Source: Nymphaea colorata (lineage: Eukaryota; Streptophyta; Magnoliopsida; Nymphaeales; Nymphaeaceae). Taken from it: a DNA stretch of 64,000 nt. A model generated the notes under the pieces. That model did no database searches. It was not told the DNA's origin and saw nothing but the letters and a program-made list of their open reading frames with translations. Positions 43,667-54,704 of the stretch are shown here, in pieces. Both the position numbers and the translations under genes were made by a program. Each line of letters opens with the position of its first letter. Positions within the stretch are counted from its first letter, which is position 1. The stretch spans positions 13,257,214-13,321,213 of the forward strand of contig NC_045143.1 in the NCBI RefSeq assembly GCF_008831285.2. Reading direction: 5' to 3'.

Positions 43667-43927
43667 GGAGCCGGATGGCAAGGATCCGGTTGCTTCCCGA
43701 ACCTCGTTGTCCGCCGCAGCATCAAGCATTACCTTCAGGCTCGCCGCTCTCTTTGCAGGGATTGCCGAGATGTGAATAATGCACCCAAGAAGATAATGTT
43801 GTCTAGGCAATTAAAGACAGTATCTAATGGAGGCAGTGACAATGGGGTCTCAATATTTGCTTTCCCTTTCCTTGTCTCCTCCAGAAAGCAAAAGGGCAGA
43901 GGAGGTTCATGCAGATTGATTTTCTAA
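43667..43927 (+). CDS. Unrecognised 86-codon open frame, possible exon
   Basis: After a TTTCTAG acceptor-like site the plus strand is open from about 43,667 to a TAA at 43,925-43,927. The product has a gene-like composition (CFPNLVVRRSIKHYLQARRS, LCRDCRDVNNAPKK, then a Ser/Gly/Lys tail), and the first third is distinctly GC-richer than its flanks. There is no in-frame ATG near the start, so it would have to be a last exon. I do not recognise a family. The same DNA is also open on other frames for shorter stretches, so chance cannot be excluded. Confidence 0.22.
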   Translation, partial: GAGWQGSGCFPNLVVRRSIKHYLQARRSLCRDCRDVNNAPKKIMLSRQLKTVSNGGSDNGVSIFAFPFLVSSRKQKGRGGSCRLIF

Positions 43928-44700
43928 TTGTACTACCATACAATTACTTTCTTTTAATTTTTTTTTTATATTTTAACATCTGTTTTTGCATGCATATTCA
44001 TTTTGAAAAGATTCAGATGTGAAAAAAAATTAATATCTGATTACGAAATCAGATTGATTCAGATTTAAAAAATGATATTAGATCAGATTTAGATTCACAT
44101 ATACATAAATACCAATCAGATTTGGATGCAGATTGATTTTAAATAAATATCTTATATTTAAAATTCTTACATTTCGAAAACCACCAGATTCAGTTCGAAA
44201 TTCGGATTTAGATCTAAATGTAAAAATCAGATTTTAATCGTGAATCAGATTTCAGATTCAGATATAATTTTTCTTTATTCGTCAAATCTGAATCTGAACT
44301 TTAATTTGTGAATATCTCAAAAAACAGATGTGATTAAAGGTATATCCGATTTGAATCTAATCCTTTAATACCTTTACTTGAAAACCAGCTGTTTGTAAAT
44401 TAGGAAAAAAGCTTGGGCACCTATTTGATATCTCTCAAAAGTTATAGAGCCATTTGTTCGCCCAAAAACTTGAGTGGTTTTTCTGCAATCCTTTCAGCTG
44501 AATAAAATAAAGAACATGCTTTTGTGAACCAAAATGACATCAAATTTTAGAAAACAATTCTCATGTGATTCAAAGTCCCTAGATGCGGACACGTCTAAAA
44601 GGATGATAATAAAGCAAACATGAGATATCTGCTTTGACGAGTCCCCATCCTAATGCAAATATAAATCAAAAGAATTTTGTCGTATTTTGGCCATTCCTCA
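43928..44700. other. Degenerate AATCAGATTTGGATTC-like repeat tract
   Basis: About 44,000-44,380 is dominated by short words such as CAGATT, GATTCAGAT and AAATCAGAT in both orientations, giving an irregular low-complexity block. A weaker block of similar words occurs at about 1,200-1,350. No coding signal is visible. Confidence 0.55.
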
Positions 44701-44721
44701 AAAAAAAAAAAAAAAGTGCGT

Positions 44722-44935
44722 AAATGCTATCTTTGTTGTCCCAACTGCAGGCCAGAGCGTATTGAAATGCTATCTTTGTTGGCCCTCTTTGTTGTGCCAA
44801 CTACAGGCCAGACCGTATTGAAATGCTATCTTTGTTGTGCCAACTGCATGTCAGAGCTTACTGAAATGCTATCTTTGTTGTCCCAACTGCACGTCAGAGC
44901 TTACTTAAATGCTTCTGGCTCCTTGTTATGTCAAC
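44722..44935. repeat. 43-bp minisatellite, four full copies and a partial
   Basis: A unit of the form AAATGCTATCTTTGTTGT, CCAACTGCAGGTCAGAGC, TTACTG starts at 44,722, 44,765, 44,821, 44,864 and 44,908. Spacings are 43, 56, 43 and 44; the 56 is due to a 13-bp insertion that repeats part of the unit. Confidence 0.9.
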
Positions 44936-45057
44936 TTCTTACTTGATTAATCACATAACAATTAAGCTAAGTGGATCATGTTTGTGTATTACATTTTTTG
45001 TGTATATAATAGAAGACGTTTTTAGTTTGTCTCACTGTATTTAACCATTTTTTGCAG

Positions 45058-45104
45058 CATCTGTCCCTCATCTTGACATGGTTGAAAGTGTAGATGATCA
45101 AAAG
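45058..45104 (+). CDS. Possible 47-nt internal exon, gene unknown
   Basis: A good acceptor (pyrimidine-rich tract, TTTTTTGCAG) and a GTACTT donor bracket ASVPHLDMVESVDDQK. The peptide is acidic and gene-like, but too short to assign. It may belong with the open frame at 43,667-43,927 or be another gene fragment. Confidence 0.2.
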
Positions 45105-48100
45105 GTACTTATTACTCTTAATGTTTTTTTTACTGGTTCTAAACTCGGAAGTTGATGTTGATTTTATGGCTTATTTTTTTCTTCATCCTTTTTCTGTATT
45201 AAACAATATTTTTTAAGATGATGCCATCAATTGTCAATTTTTCATTGTGGATTAGCTCATGGGAAGTGTTTGTCATCACATGCATGATGCAAGTAGGTTT
45301 AGGTGGTATTGCTAAGAACTTCACTTTGCTTCTGCTTATGCTGCGTGTGGATGCTGGTGTATACAGTGGACCTTTTCCCTTCTTTTTTTAATGTTTATGT
45401 CTAAGAATGATGTAGTTAATTTGACCAATGGCACCATCATTATTTATTCGGTTTGTCTTGAAGACTGGAATGTTGGATAGGCAGTTTGAAAATAGTCTTC
45501 ATCTCTTTTATGTAAGTTAACTTTGTGTAGTTTCACGTTAGTTTTTCCCTTGTTTGCTTTGATGTCCAATATTCAAGACTGTGTGAAGAGCTTCTGCGTG
45601 CGTGCATGCGGTTATCACATCTAGAATATTGTTCCATGCTGTTGCCTTTGCCCTTGTTCATAAGGCCTTCTATGTATGCTGATTGCTGACTTTACTGTTT
45701 TATGTTGCTGCTTTAGCCTCCTGTACTTTCCTATTATTGTGCTTTCACAATTACTGTCACTCTTGGATCTTTGTATGCAATCTCTATTTATGCTTCATCT
45801 GCTACTCTTGGAGATTTATTTTTTCATTTGCCATTTTTGTCCTTACAAGAAGAGGCTTTTTCATTTGAGAGAGGAGATCCACGACATTACACACCTTAGT
45901 GCATGAAAAATAGTGCGTCGGCTTCAGCCGTGCAACTTTACAAAAGTTAGACTGGAAACAAAATTTAGACAACAAAAAAAAAAATGCAAAGAAGAGAGGA
46001 AGTTGATAAGGCAAGTTATTTGTTATGTTATTTTACGGTTGCAGATGAAATACGTAGTACTGAAATGATCGTAGGATGTTAAAAAGGTGCGTGCACATGT
46101 TATGTATGTTTTCACCTTCTAAAACAGGGTCAAGAATTTTGAAAACAGGGTTATCTTACCCTTTTATCCCCACTGTCATGCCTGGATTCCCAAACTCTGC
46201 TTCATCAACTGGTTTTATATATTATAATAAATTAACACTAACTAAAAAAAAAAAGAGAACTAGATTCTAATTAAGACCTAAATACAATTGAGCCTCCTAC
46301 AATAACCAGAAAAAGGGATGAAATAAAATACATGTGTTACATCTATTTACTTCGGCAGCATACGTATTCACATGAAATAGCCTAAGCAAGGAATCCAACA
46401 TATAACTCCAGTGAAAATTTCACTGGAAAATGAACATGGCCTGAATTTGCAGTTCTTTAGCCGGATCTCTTGAGAAGTTGCCGGATTCCATGGAGGAAGC
46501 CAGTTCTTCTACGACAATTTGAAAAATCAAACGAGTGCATGTGATAATTCACTTGAAAATGATCAAGCCAGATTACTACAGAACTCTTGACGAAAAACAT
46601 CCAATGCAAATGCCAGAAAGAAGCCGGTTATAAGGGCCACCACACCTGTCGCTCCAACATGTTAAACAGAAAATAATGCCTTGAAAACCCATCAAAAAAA
46701 AAAAATCTCGACACTAAAATGGATTCAAAACATTAAAATTTGACTTTTTCATGCGGGAATTCAAAAAGAAAACAAAGAGAACCAGTGGATCTTGTCGCCA
46801 TTCCAAGAATTTCACAGCTAAACCCTCTACCCTCTAGAATGACTTCTAGATGACTAAACCCGATTGTTAACACCTAAAATCACATTCCAAACACCTAAAA
46901 TATACATGATCTGACCAGACACTAAACTCTGGAGAAGAAAAGTCTAACAAGATTAAAGCGATGGAAAAATAAAACGAATGATAGGTAATTCAAAAATACT
47001 TCATGGACTAGATCCTAGATTCAACAAAAAAGAAGACCAACAAGAAATACGAAAATGGCATGTGGATGGTAAGAGAATCTGTCGACACAGAATGTGCTTG
47101 ACACCTTCTATGACACCAACAAGCCGGAGTAGTTACCTACGAGAACAGCCCAAAAATGTGAAAGGTAAATAAAAAGAACTGGCTAGGAAATAAGGAAAGA
47201 CGTTGTGAATATGATTGAGAGAAGATGAAGGAAGATCGCCTGGATATTGTCCTGGGTGCAGGAAGGAAAACACTTGGAAAATTGTCCTTAGCATTGGCCC
47301 CAGTGCAAGCCAAAGAGCACCATTAAGTGAAGCTATCCGCTCAGATAGCTGACAGAGTTCACCTAGAGCCTACTTCAGGACCTTTTTACCGTTCAGCAAA
47401 GTCATGCACCAGGCCATGACAAGGACCACTAGTTTCTTAACACCAATCTCTTGCCACCCAGTGCGTTACAATCCTCAGAAAATGATGAAAAGAGTTTAGA
47501 AAAGCGACATGTTGCAAAAATAGTGGTGTGCAAAATTATATACAAAAATGCCTAAATTCAACTCATTTATCTCCATAGTATCCTACCTTCTCTCTACATC
47601 ACCCAATCCAAAAAAAAAAAAAAAGAAAAGAAAGAAAAAGAAAAACCCAGCTACAAAGTCACCAGCAGTACACCCTTCAACTTAATACAACACCCCACCA
47701 ATTAAGATGCAAAGACATAACGTTCATGAAAATTTATGCATCTTACCCAATCAACTATGTTGTGACCCATAACACAAGTTTTAAAATCAGACCAAAGGAG
47801 CGAGACTAAAAAGCTTTCTAAATGTGGAAACTCTCCGCCATTTAGTTGTGAAGAATAAGAGTGCTCTCGTAACCACTTTTAGAAGTTTATCTTTTTGTAG
47901 CAAATTCAGAAAAAGGAAATTTGGCTTTCCACCTTTCAGGTTCTAAAGGATCTGGATTTTGAACTTTTTTCTTTGTATGGTTTTTTTCCTTTTTGAAAGA
48001 GTGCAATGCTTGATAAATAGTAAATCTAAAGAAATAAAAAAGATCAGGTCCCATTTTTTCTGTTGTAAGACTAATATTATGATATCTGCGACTAATATTA

Positions 48101-51100
48101 TGATATCTGGCAATGTGTTTTGGATGTAAAGCTACATGGAGCAGAATGAACTGGAATGACGCAAATGTGCACATGTTCTTGCATAACCCCTTGCCTTCCC
48201 TGGATTGGATTGAATTGGATCTCATCGAAGTATGAGTGCTTACAATATTGATCGAAACATCTTGAATTACCACACAAAAAAAGTCACGAATAAAAAGTCA
48301 AGAGGCTGAACCGCCAATTCCCCCCGACAACGAAAAGTGCGCCTTCTCCTGATGGTTGAGAGAATTCCATATGCGAACCTGAAGCTGAAAAATAGTAAAA
48401 ATGACGTGACCCAGCTACACTTCCCCAACTGTGCAAAAGATGACACGTGCCGGACACCAAAGTTGAAGTGTTCTCTAATTATAAGATCGCACAACAGGCT
48501 GAACCACGGGAGCTTACATTAAAAAATAATCAAAATTCCATATGACCATTTCTATAACATAGCCAATCAACACTCCTTATCATACTCCTTCACGAGTGAA
48601 AATAACTATCTTTTCCTTGACTATGCACATTTTCTAAATCAACCAACTAGGAATTGCAAACCTAAGCCCGACGAACCACTAGCTGTATTGTGCTAAGGAC
48701 AACTACTGATACAGGCTTTCATCATTCTATACCACTAGCAACCCGCCTGGTTGAAGGAGGGGAGGAAGAGTACAGCAAGCAAGATTCCAAATTGTAGGAA
48801 AAAGAAATAAGGCGGATCACGTCTTGTCACATTCTTTTGCTGTAAACACTGGGGAGAACGTCTCAATGCGCACCCATATCATACAAAAACTGCACACGAT
48901 CACAAAAATTCATTCATAGACGCTAGGCTTGCGCTTCCCTCTACGTTCTGATTGACCATTCCAAACATGTAAGGCCTCTCAAGTTCAGATGGTAGATAGG
49001 AAAAGACATTCAAACACTATGAATTACAGAGTAACCAGTTTGTTGTTCAAGGACAAAGAGATCTGAATGCTTGCGTACTGCCAACAACATTTCTAGGGTG
49101 ACATGATTACGACCCAAATGACGCAATGTATGCATGCAATCCTTAAGAAAATCTTATATTCGCATTTAATAATATGTCAATGTTTTGAGAAATATGAAAT
49201 ATTTTTGCAAAATCTTAGAAGGAATGAGATAAAGCAATGTTGCAACACATTTTCAATAATTCTCGTGACGATGGGGATCACGGTGTTGATGCATGTTGCA
49301 AATATGTACATGTGGATAGTGTCTCTTGCAACCATCAATTGTGACAGGGAAACAAAGTCCTTGCAAGGACAACGTGCACAAAAAGCACAACAATGCCTAC
49401 ATTATAAAATACAACATGGAAAAACACCACTCTCCAGTGCTCCTACAAGAAGTTTGAACTTAGTAGAGCTCTTTGTCTCCATGCAACAAAGGTGTTAGAT
49501 CAGTAGAACATTGAGGAGTTAACTACAACATATATGAAGCAGCAATGAACTAAAAATGCAATGCAATAGCGACACGCTAAGATGCAACTTTCTTAAGATG
49601 GGTAGACAGAACGTGCCTCATTACACACGTTATCAGCGATTATGTAGAACCAACATACATGAAGCTAAAATCGCAACAAATACAGTAGATCCATCGATAC
49701 GTAAGGGCGGCATAACTAAGGATCATAAAAAGTATCTGCTACATACACATGAAACAAAATAGGTCTCATTTGAAAAAAAAAAAAAAAAAAAGGGATCCGA
49801 GTGGCAGCAATGAACCCACATCCCCCAACAAGGATGAAAGAATCCATCCTCAATTTCGATGGCATCATCATGTATAGAAATATATATAGGCATATCTCAC
49901 CGCATATGGATTTGTTATGACCATTAAACTGCTACATGCATTTATTAGCTGTACTGGGAAGAACATATTTTGTATGTGCCAATGTGCATGTGTTTATCAC
50001 GTGTGTAAACATATAAGAATTATATGGACTGACTACAAATCATTCAGTGAACTTAACTGTCAGTTCACAAAGGACCCGTATGAAAAGTTAACTTTTTAAA
50101 ATTTAAAGTCAAAATATTAGTCTAATAACTAGGCCCCAGTCCTCATTATGTATATATAACCGTGAGTGTGCAAGTGCTTAGTGAAAGGCCACAATATACC
50201 CACAGTGGCCATAGGCGATATGATGTATGAGAGGCCATAGTATTTTGTTGAAAAATATTCCAGTCTCCTCAGAATAGACTTAATGAATACAAGCAATTTT
50301 GGATGGTAGAAGCTACAAAAGACTGATATATCCCGTATCATTCAAATCAACAATAAAGTCACCCAATCTGGAGCAGAATAGACAGGTTGAGGAGATGCAA
50401 CATAAGGATTAATTCAGCAGACTGCAGAAGCATCAAAATAGAGGGACATATACCTTATCCTGCAAACAAATGATCAAGTCTTCCACTCTGAAGCAGATAA
50501 GACAGATCTGCGAGATACAACTTGTACCTAAGGATTAGTCCAGCAGACTGACATGGAGATCCACGTACCTAAGGATTAGTACAGCAAACTGAACAAGGAG
50601 CAACATGTACAAGGACTAATATAGTGGACTGAACAAGGAGCTCCAAAGCTATTGTACGATTGTTTCACCATCTCTTGCATGAAGCTAATACTTGTTATGT
50701 AGGAACTATAAACTATGTAGGAAATAAAAACTAATTTTCTTGTTATAAAAGAACATCTTCAAAGTATGCTGTAGCGAACCCATGGAGCAAGATGTAGCTA
50801 GCAGGGACTCCAGTAGATCTATATGCCATCCAGAAGAACAGTTGTCAACAAAAATTATATAGAGGTATAATGTGCATTTTTGGCCAAGATAGTCAGAAAA
50901 ATAAAATTGTTAAAAGTATTTAACCAAAACAAAAAAGAAACAATATAACAAAATTATTTGAGGCAGTGCCAATCTAGCCTTATGGAATCACCATGCTTTT
51001 CAAGTTTATGTGTGTCAGGTGACAATTTTTTATTGACTGGTGAACCTTTAATATAGTTGCTACAAAATTCTTGGCTTCTTATTTGTGCCAAGTAACCTCG

Positions 51101-51965
51101 CTCATACAATGCTATATGACATGTGATTATGTTAGATTGTTAATACCATCACTAATGTGTGTTTGTAAACCAGGGCTGAGAAAACTGATCAACAAGCATG
51201 TTCAAACTCTAAAATTATAGATCTGGCTAATGAAATTGAACCACTCTAAAATCAGAAAACAAAAGGGAAATGAGAAAAAAAATGCAATAAAATGCGAAAG
51301 TGCCTAAACAAAGGCAAAATGCATTATTTAGAATCTTAGACGTGTCACTCTGCTATCAGGAATTCAGCTTTAGACTGCACTATTGAAGCTTACTATGGCA
51401 ACTGGTTAGATTTTTACCAACAGATAAACCAAAACAGAAAATACCAAATGACAAGTAGATATTTCACATAAAGCCCAACCATTATGTGAAAAACTTGAAG
51501 CATAAACATAGGAGAGAAAAAGGGAATCCAGCATAACAATGAAATATGTGTAAGACTTTAAAATGTTAACCATTACATACCAACTGGCCAAACATGTGGT
51601 ATAGAAGATCTAACATGGACTACAAATAATATGAAAATAAAAGATAACCACTGTTTGCTTCCAAACCCACAAGTAGCAACACTAAAGGACACAACGAGAG
51701 CGTTAAGCAACATTCCTATAAGATCACAATTTCACAGAACAGAAACATTCAGTTGTACTCTCTTCCAATAGGAAGTCTAACGGAGCAAATGTTATGTCTG
51801 ATTAAGATTTCAAAACAAAAAAATTGATGAAACTAACCTACTTGATTTTCACCAACAGTGAAAACCAAAAAAAAAAAGAGAAAAAACTTATGCATCATGA
51901 CAGTACATATCTTCTTGGCAATGTTACAGTGCAACCTCAGCATAACTACAGTATTTTGAGTTGTA
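45105..51965. other. Non-coding intergenic DNA
   Basis: I see no recognisable gene on either strand. About 48,067-48,110 has a tandem pair of GACTAATATTATGATATCTG. About 50,400-50,640 has four degenerate copies of AAGGATTAGTCCAGCAGACTGA. Poly-A runs occur near 47,610 and 49,775. The part next to 51,966 should include the 3' UTR of the RNA-binding protein gene on the minus strand; the poly(A) site was not located. Confidence 0.5.
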
Positions 51966-53103
51966 TCATCTGGATGAAGTTGCCTCTTCAGCCTCATCAT
52001 GGGAGGAAGGAAAAAGTTCTATGTAACGACTACCAATGGACATCCTGTCCTTAATCATAGCAGCTTTTGAGTCTTCAGCACTTGCAAACTCTACAAACGC
52101 TTCGCCTGTAGCCCTTCCATCTGAATTAAAAACCATGTGCACATTATCTTCTGAAACTTCAAAATCCTTAAAGAAATCCAATATATCTTCCTTTGTTGCT
52201 GAAAAAGGCAATCCCCTCAGCTTGAGGACTCCAGTATGCGGCATGGAATCCTTTGCATCATCATAAGATTTCATTCTAGGAGGTGGTCGGCGTGGAGAGA
52301 TGCTTCTAGAATCAGCAACTTCACTAGCAACAGCCTGATAGTATTCTTGCCTCTTGCTCCGGAAAACCTCTATATACCGCCTACCCATGTTTTGTTTGTT
52401 TCTTTGAAGGGCGAAATCAACCTGCACAGGATATGCTAGCACGCAGAATGCTTCCCCACTGAACCGGCCACTTTTGTGAACAAACAGAACGTCAACAATG
52501 TCCAAACCCATAAAGAACTCTGCGATGTCTATCTCAGTGCAATTGAAAGGCAAACCTCGCAAACGGACAACTGGAAATGGCTGAGGCTGGCCAAAGAATT
52601 GCGACATGTACGAGGCATTGCCGTACATGAAACTGGGACCGGGAGAATTCCCATAGTAGGGATTTGAATCCATTAACCGCTGACGTTTCGACCCGAAATC
52701 ATGCCCATCTCCACCACCATCCATGTATTTCCTTCAGTTCCCAAAAACCCAAAACCAAGAGAAACGACAACCCACCCGTTAATATACGAAAACCACCCAC
52801 CCATCTATATCTACACGCATTTAGCTTAAGATTTCGAGGTTTCTCACCCCCATTCAACATTTTCACAGCAAACCGGAAAAGGAAAAACCCCAATACTGTA
52901 TGAAACTCAGAAACTACTAATTCTAGAGAGAAATGAAACTCTAGCCCTAGTTCATTCACCATAACAAAGGAAGCATAAGGGAACCACTAAAAAGACAATC
53001 TTACGGTCGAAGGAAAGCAACACGAGAAAAGGGAAAACCTGGAAATGAAGCGGGAACAGAATCCCTAGAATTTCAAAAAACCCGCTTACCCTCTGGAGTA
53101 CAT
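51966..53103 (-). CDS. hnRNP H/F-like RNA-binding protein with two quasi-RRMs
   Basis: There are two coding exons on the minus strand: 53,103-53,090 (14 nt, ATG TAC TCC AGA GG, donor GTAAGC) and 52,731-51,966 (766 nt, acceptor CTGAAG). Together they give 259 residues. I chose the upstream ATG because the spliced start (MYSRGKYMDGGG) resembles the MFYRGKYADGG start I recall for an Arabidopsis homologue; starting at 52,724 would give 252. qRRM1 is about residues 57-130 (VVRLRGLPFNC; MGRRYIEVFRS) and qRRM2 about 172-246 (LKLRGLPFSATKEDILDFFK; GSRYIELFPS). The RGLPF form replaces the aromatic RNP motifs, as in hnRNP H/F and GRSF1, which bind G-rich RNA and act in splicing or RNA processing in the nucleus. 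The C-terminus is a short acidic tail. The frame is intact with no anomaly; this is the only complete host gene here. Confidence 0.93.
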
Positions 53104-53360
53104 ATTCGAGCAATTGCCCACCCGGTTCCTTCCTCCTGTCTTTTCCCACCCTAGGTGCCCTTCGATCCTTTGTTGTCGACCGATTTCGAAGCCCCAGCGC
53201 AGAGAAAGAGAGGGAAAAGAGAGAGAGAGAAAGAGGGAGAGAGAGTTCCGCAAACCCTAGCGTGCTTGAAGTTGGATGAGCCGCCGTGATCCCTCTTTCA
53301 TTCCTCTCGTTCGTAAAGTTGACTGCTTATGGACGGCGACCGGGCGAGACGTATATATTT
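53104..53360 (-). promoter_or_regulatory. 5' UTR with (GA)n tract and TATA-like box of the RNA-binding protein gene
   Basis: On the minus strand a TATA-like element (CAAATATATAC, 53,351-53,361) lies upstream of a pyrimidine-rich leader. The plus strand shows (GA)n at about 53,200-53,247, so the transcript would have a CU-rich 5' UTR, common in plants. A start site near 53,320-53,330 is inferred from spacing only. Confidence 0.5.
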
Positions 53361-53659
53361 GTATGTAAAAGAAAAGTTAATGCTGTCGAGAGCCACGTAG
53401 TAGTCTGATTCCTAAAATTTAAACATAAATCATAAAAAATTTACAATTTATCGTTAAAAACATTTTCTTTTTTATGTTGTTGGGCATAGGTATATCTCGA
53501 ACCAAACTCTTTGGTATCCAGTTCACACTCTAAGATGGCTCATTTGACTCAATTGGATATACTTTCTTTTGACGTAATGAGAATTGTAAGGCAACGTTCT
53601 GGATGGCATTCAACTATGAAGAATAGTCCCAATAAAAGACTTCCTGTGACTAGGTTATA

Positions 53660-54704
53660 AGTTATAAGTGTATCTTGACTTGATGACTTCTCGATCAAAG
53701 TAAATCCCAAATGATGGTGGAGTCATCCACTTCCTCTATCTTCCTACGGTAGTGCTCCATACTAAAAAAGTGACCGTCGATGTTCTGAAAATGACATGAC
53801 TATAGCCCCATGTGTTTGTAGAACCATGCTTGTAGTGCGAAGACACATCATTCTATCGAGTCTGCATCCCCAATTGAGAATTTGGTCAGTCCTCTGTAAA
53901 TGAATGCTAAGACTGCCATTGCTATGGACATGTGACGGACTTTAACATGCCCCCATTTTCTAAAGAGGCGAGCTATACGAAAATCCATTATCTGTTCTGC
54001 ATTGTTGAAGAAGATAAGACTCGCGGTACAAGTCACCATGGAGTTTTTGTACTTGTTTGCATTACTTCTAGATACTAAAGCAGGGTTGACATATTGAAAA
54101 TATATTTCACCAAGTTCTTGTAGTTGAAGATATTGATGTCCATATTTCTCTAGAAACAGCCAACTTCGTTTTCCTGTGAGTTTACGAATCACTTCTAGAG
54201 TTTTAACTTGACCTTGATTCACAAGGAGCTGGTCTTCAATTGGTCTTCTTGGGTTACCTTTTGGTTCTGATAAACCCATAATATTGGAAAATTCATCTAG
54301 AGTGATTGTCATTTTACTCCATGAAAACCAGAATGTATTGGTCATTGGGTTCCATCTTTCAGTAATTGCATAGATTAAATTGTTGTTGATAGGTTGTATG
54401 GTAAGACTAACTGTTTCTTTGAAACCGCAATCCTCCAAGTGGTCGGGGAACATACACCGAAAAGTTGGGTGCCATGAAAGATACTACTCAGGTAGGTAGA
54501 CTCCACTTGGGACGATGCGAAGTCCGGATTGACCTTGACATGACCCGAATAGAATGTTGTCATATGGAAAAATGCCTTTTGAGTCCCATCTAAACAAGAG
54601 AAAGTATTAGACGTTGACATGAATTGACCCAATATAGACTTGAGAAGAGCTTTGACATTGGGTTTGGACATGGTTTGAAGACAAGGTAAAACATCACATC
54701 TCAT
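53660..54704 (-). pseudogene. Plant mobile domain (PMD/MAIN-like) coding region, disabled
   Basis: Minus-strand 54,453-53,848 encodes NNLIYAITERWNPMTNTFWF, then SKMTITLDEFSNIMGL and RHMSIAMAVLAFIYRGL. This matches the aminotransferase-like plant mobile domain (PF10536), known from the MAIN/MAIL silencing factors and from transposons that carry PMD genes. The N-terminal part (54,704 to about 54,465; ALLKSILGQFMSTSNTFSCL, SIFHGTQLF) lies in another frame, with a one-base shift near 54,460. After the TGA at 53,848-53,850 the same frame still reads FALQAWFYKHMGL, then a TAG at 53,800-53,802, then MEHYRRKIEEVDDSTIIWDL, typical downstream PMD sequence. So three lesions break it. It lies 300 bp from the RNA-binding protein promoter. 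Transposon origin is likely but no ends are seen. Confidence 0.7.

Noticed and set aside
44722-44935. CRISPR-like direct repeat array
   Set aside because: Units are contiguous without unique spacers and the genome is a plant's; it is a minisatellite.
44677-44946. Cys-rich 89-codon frame with repeated CYLCC
   Set aside because: The repeat pattern is the translated 43-bp minisatellite.
48267-48494. 75-codon minus-strand frame
   Set aside because: No motif, no promoter or splice context.
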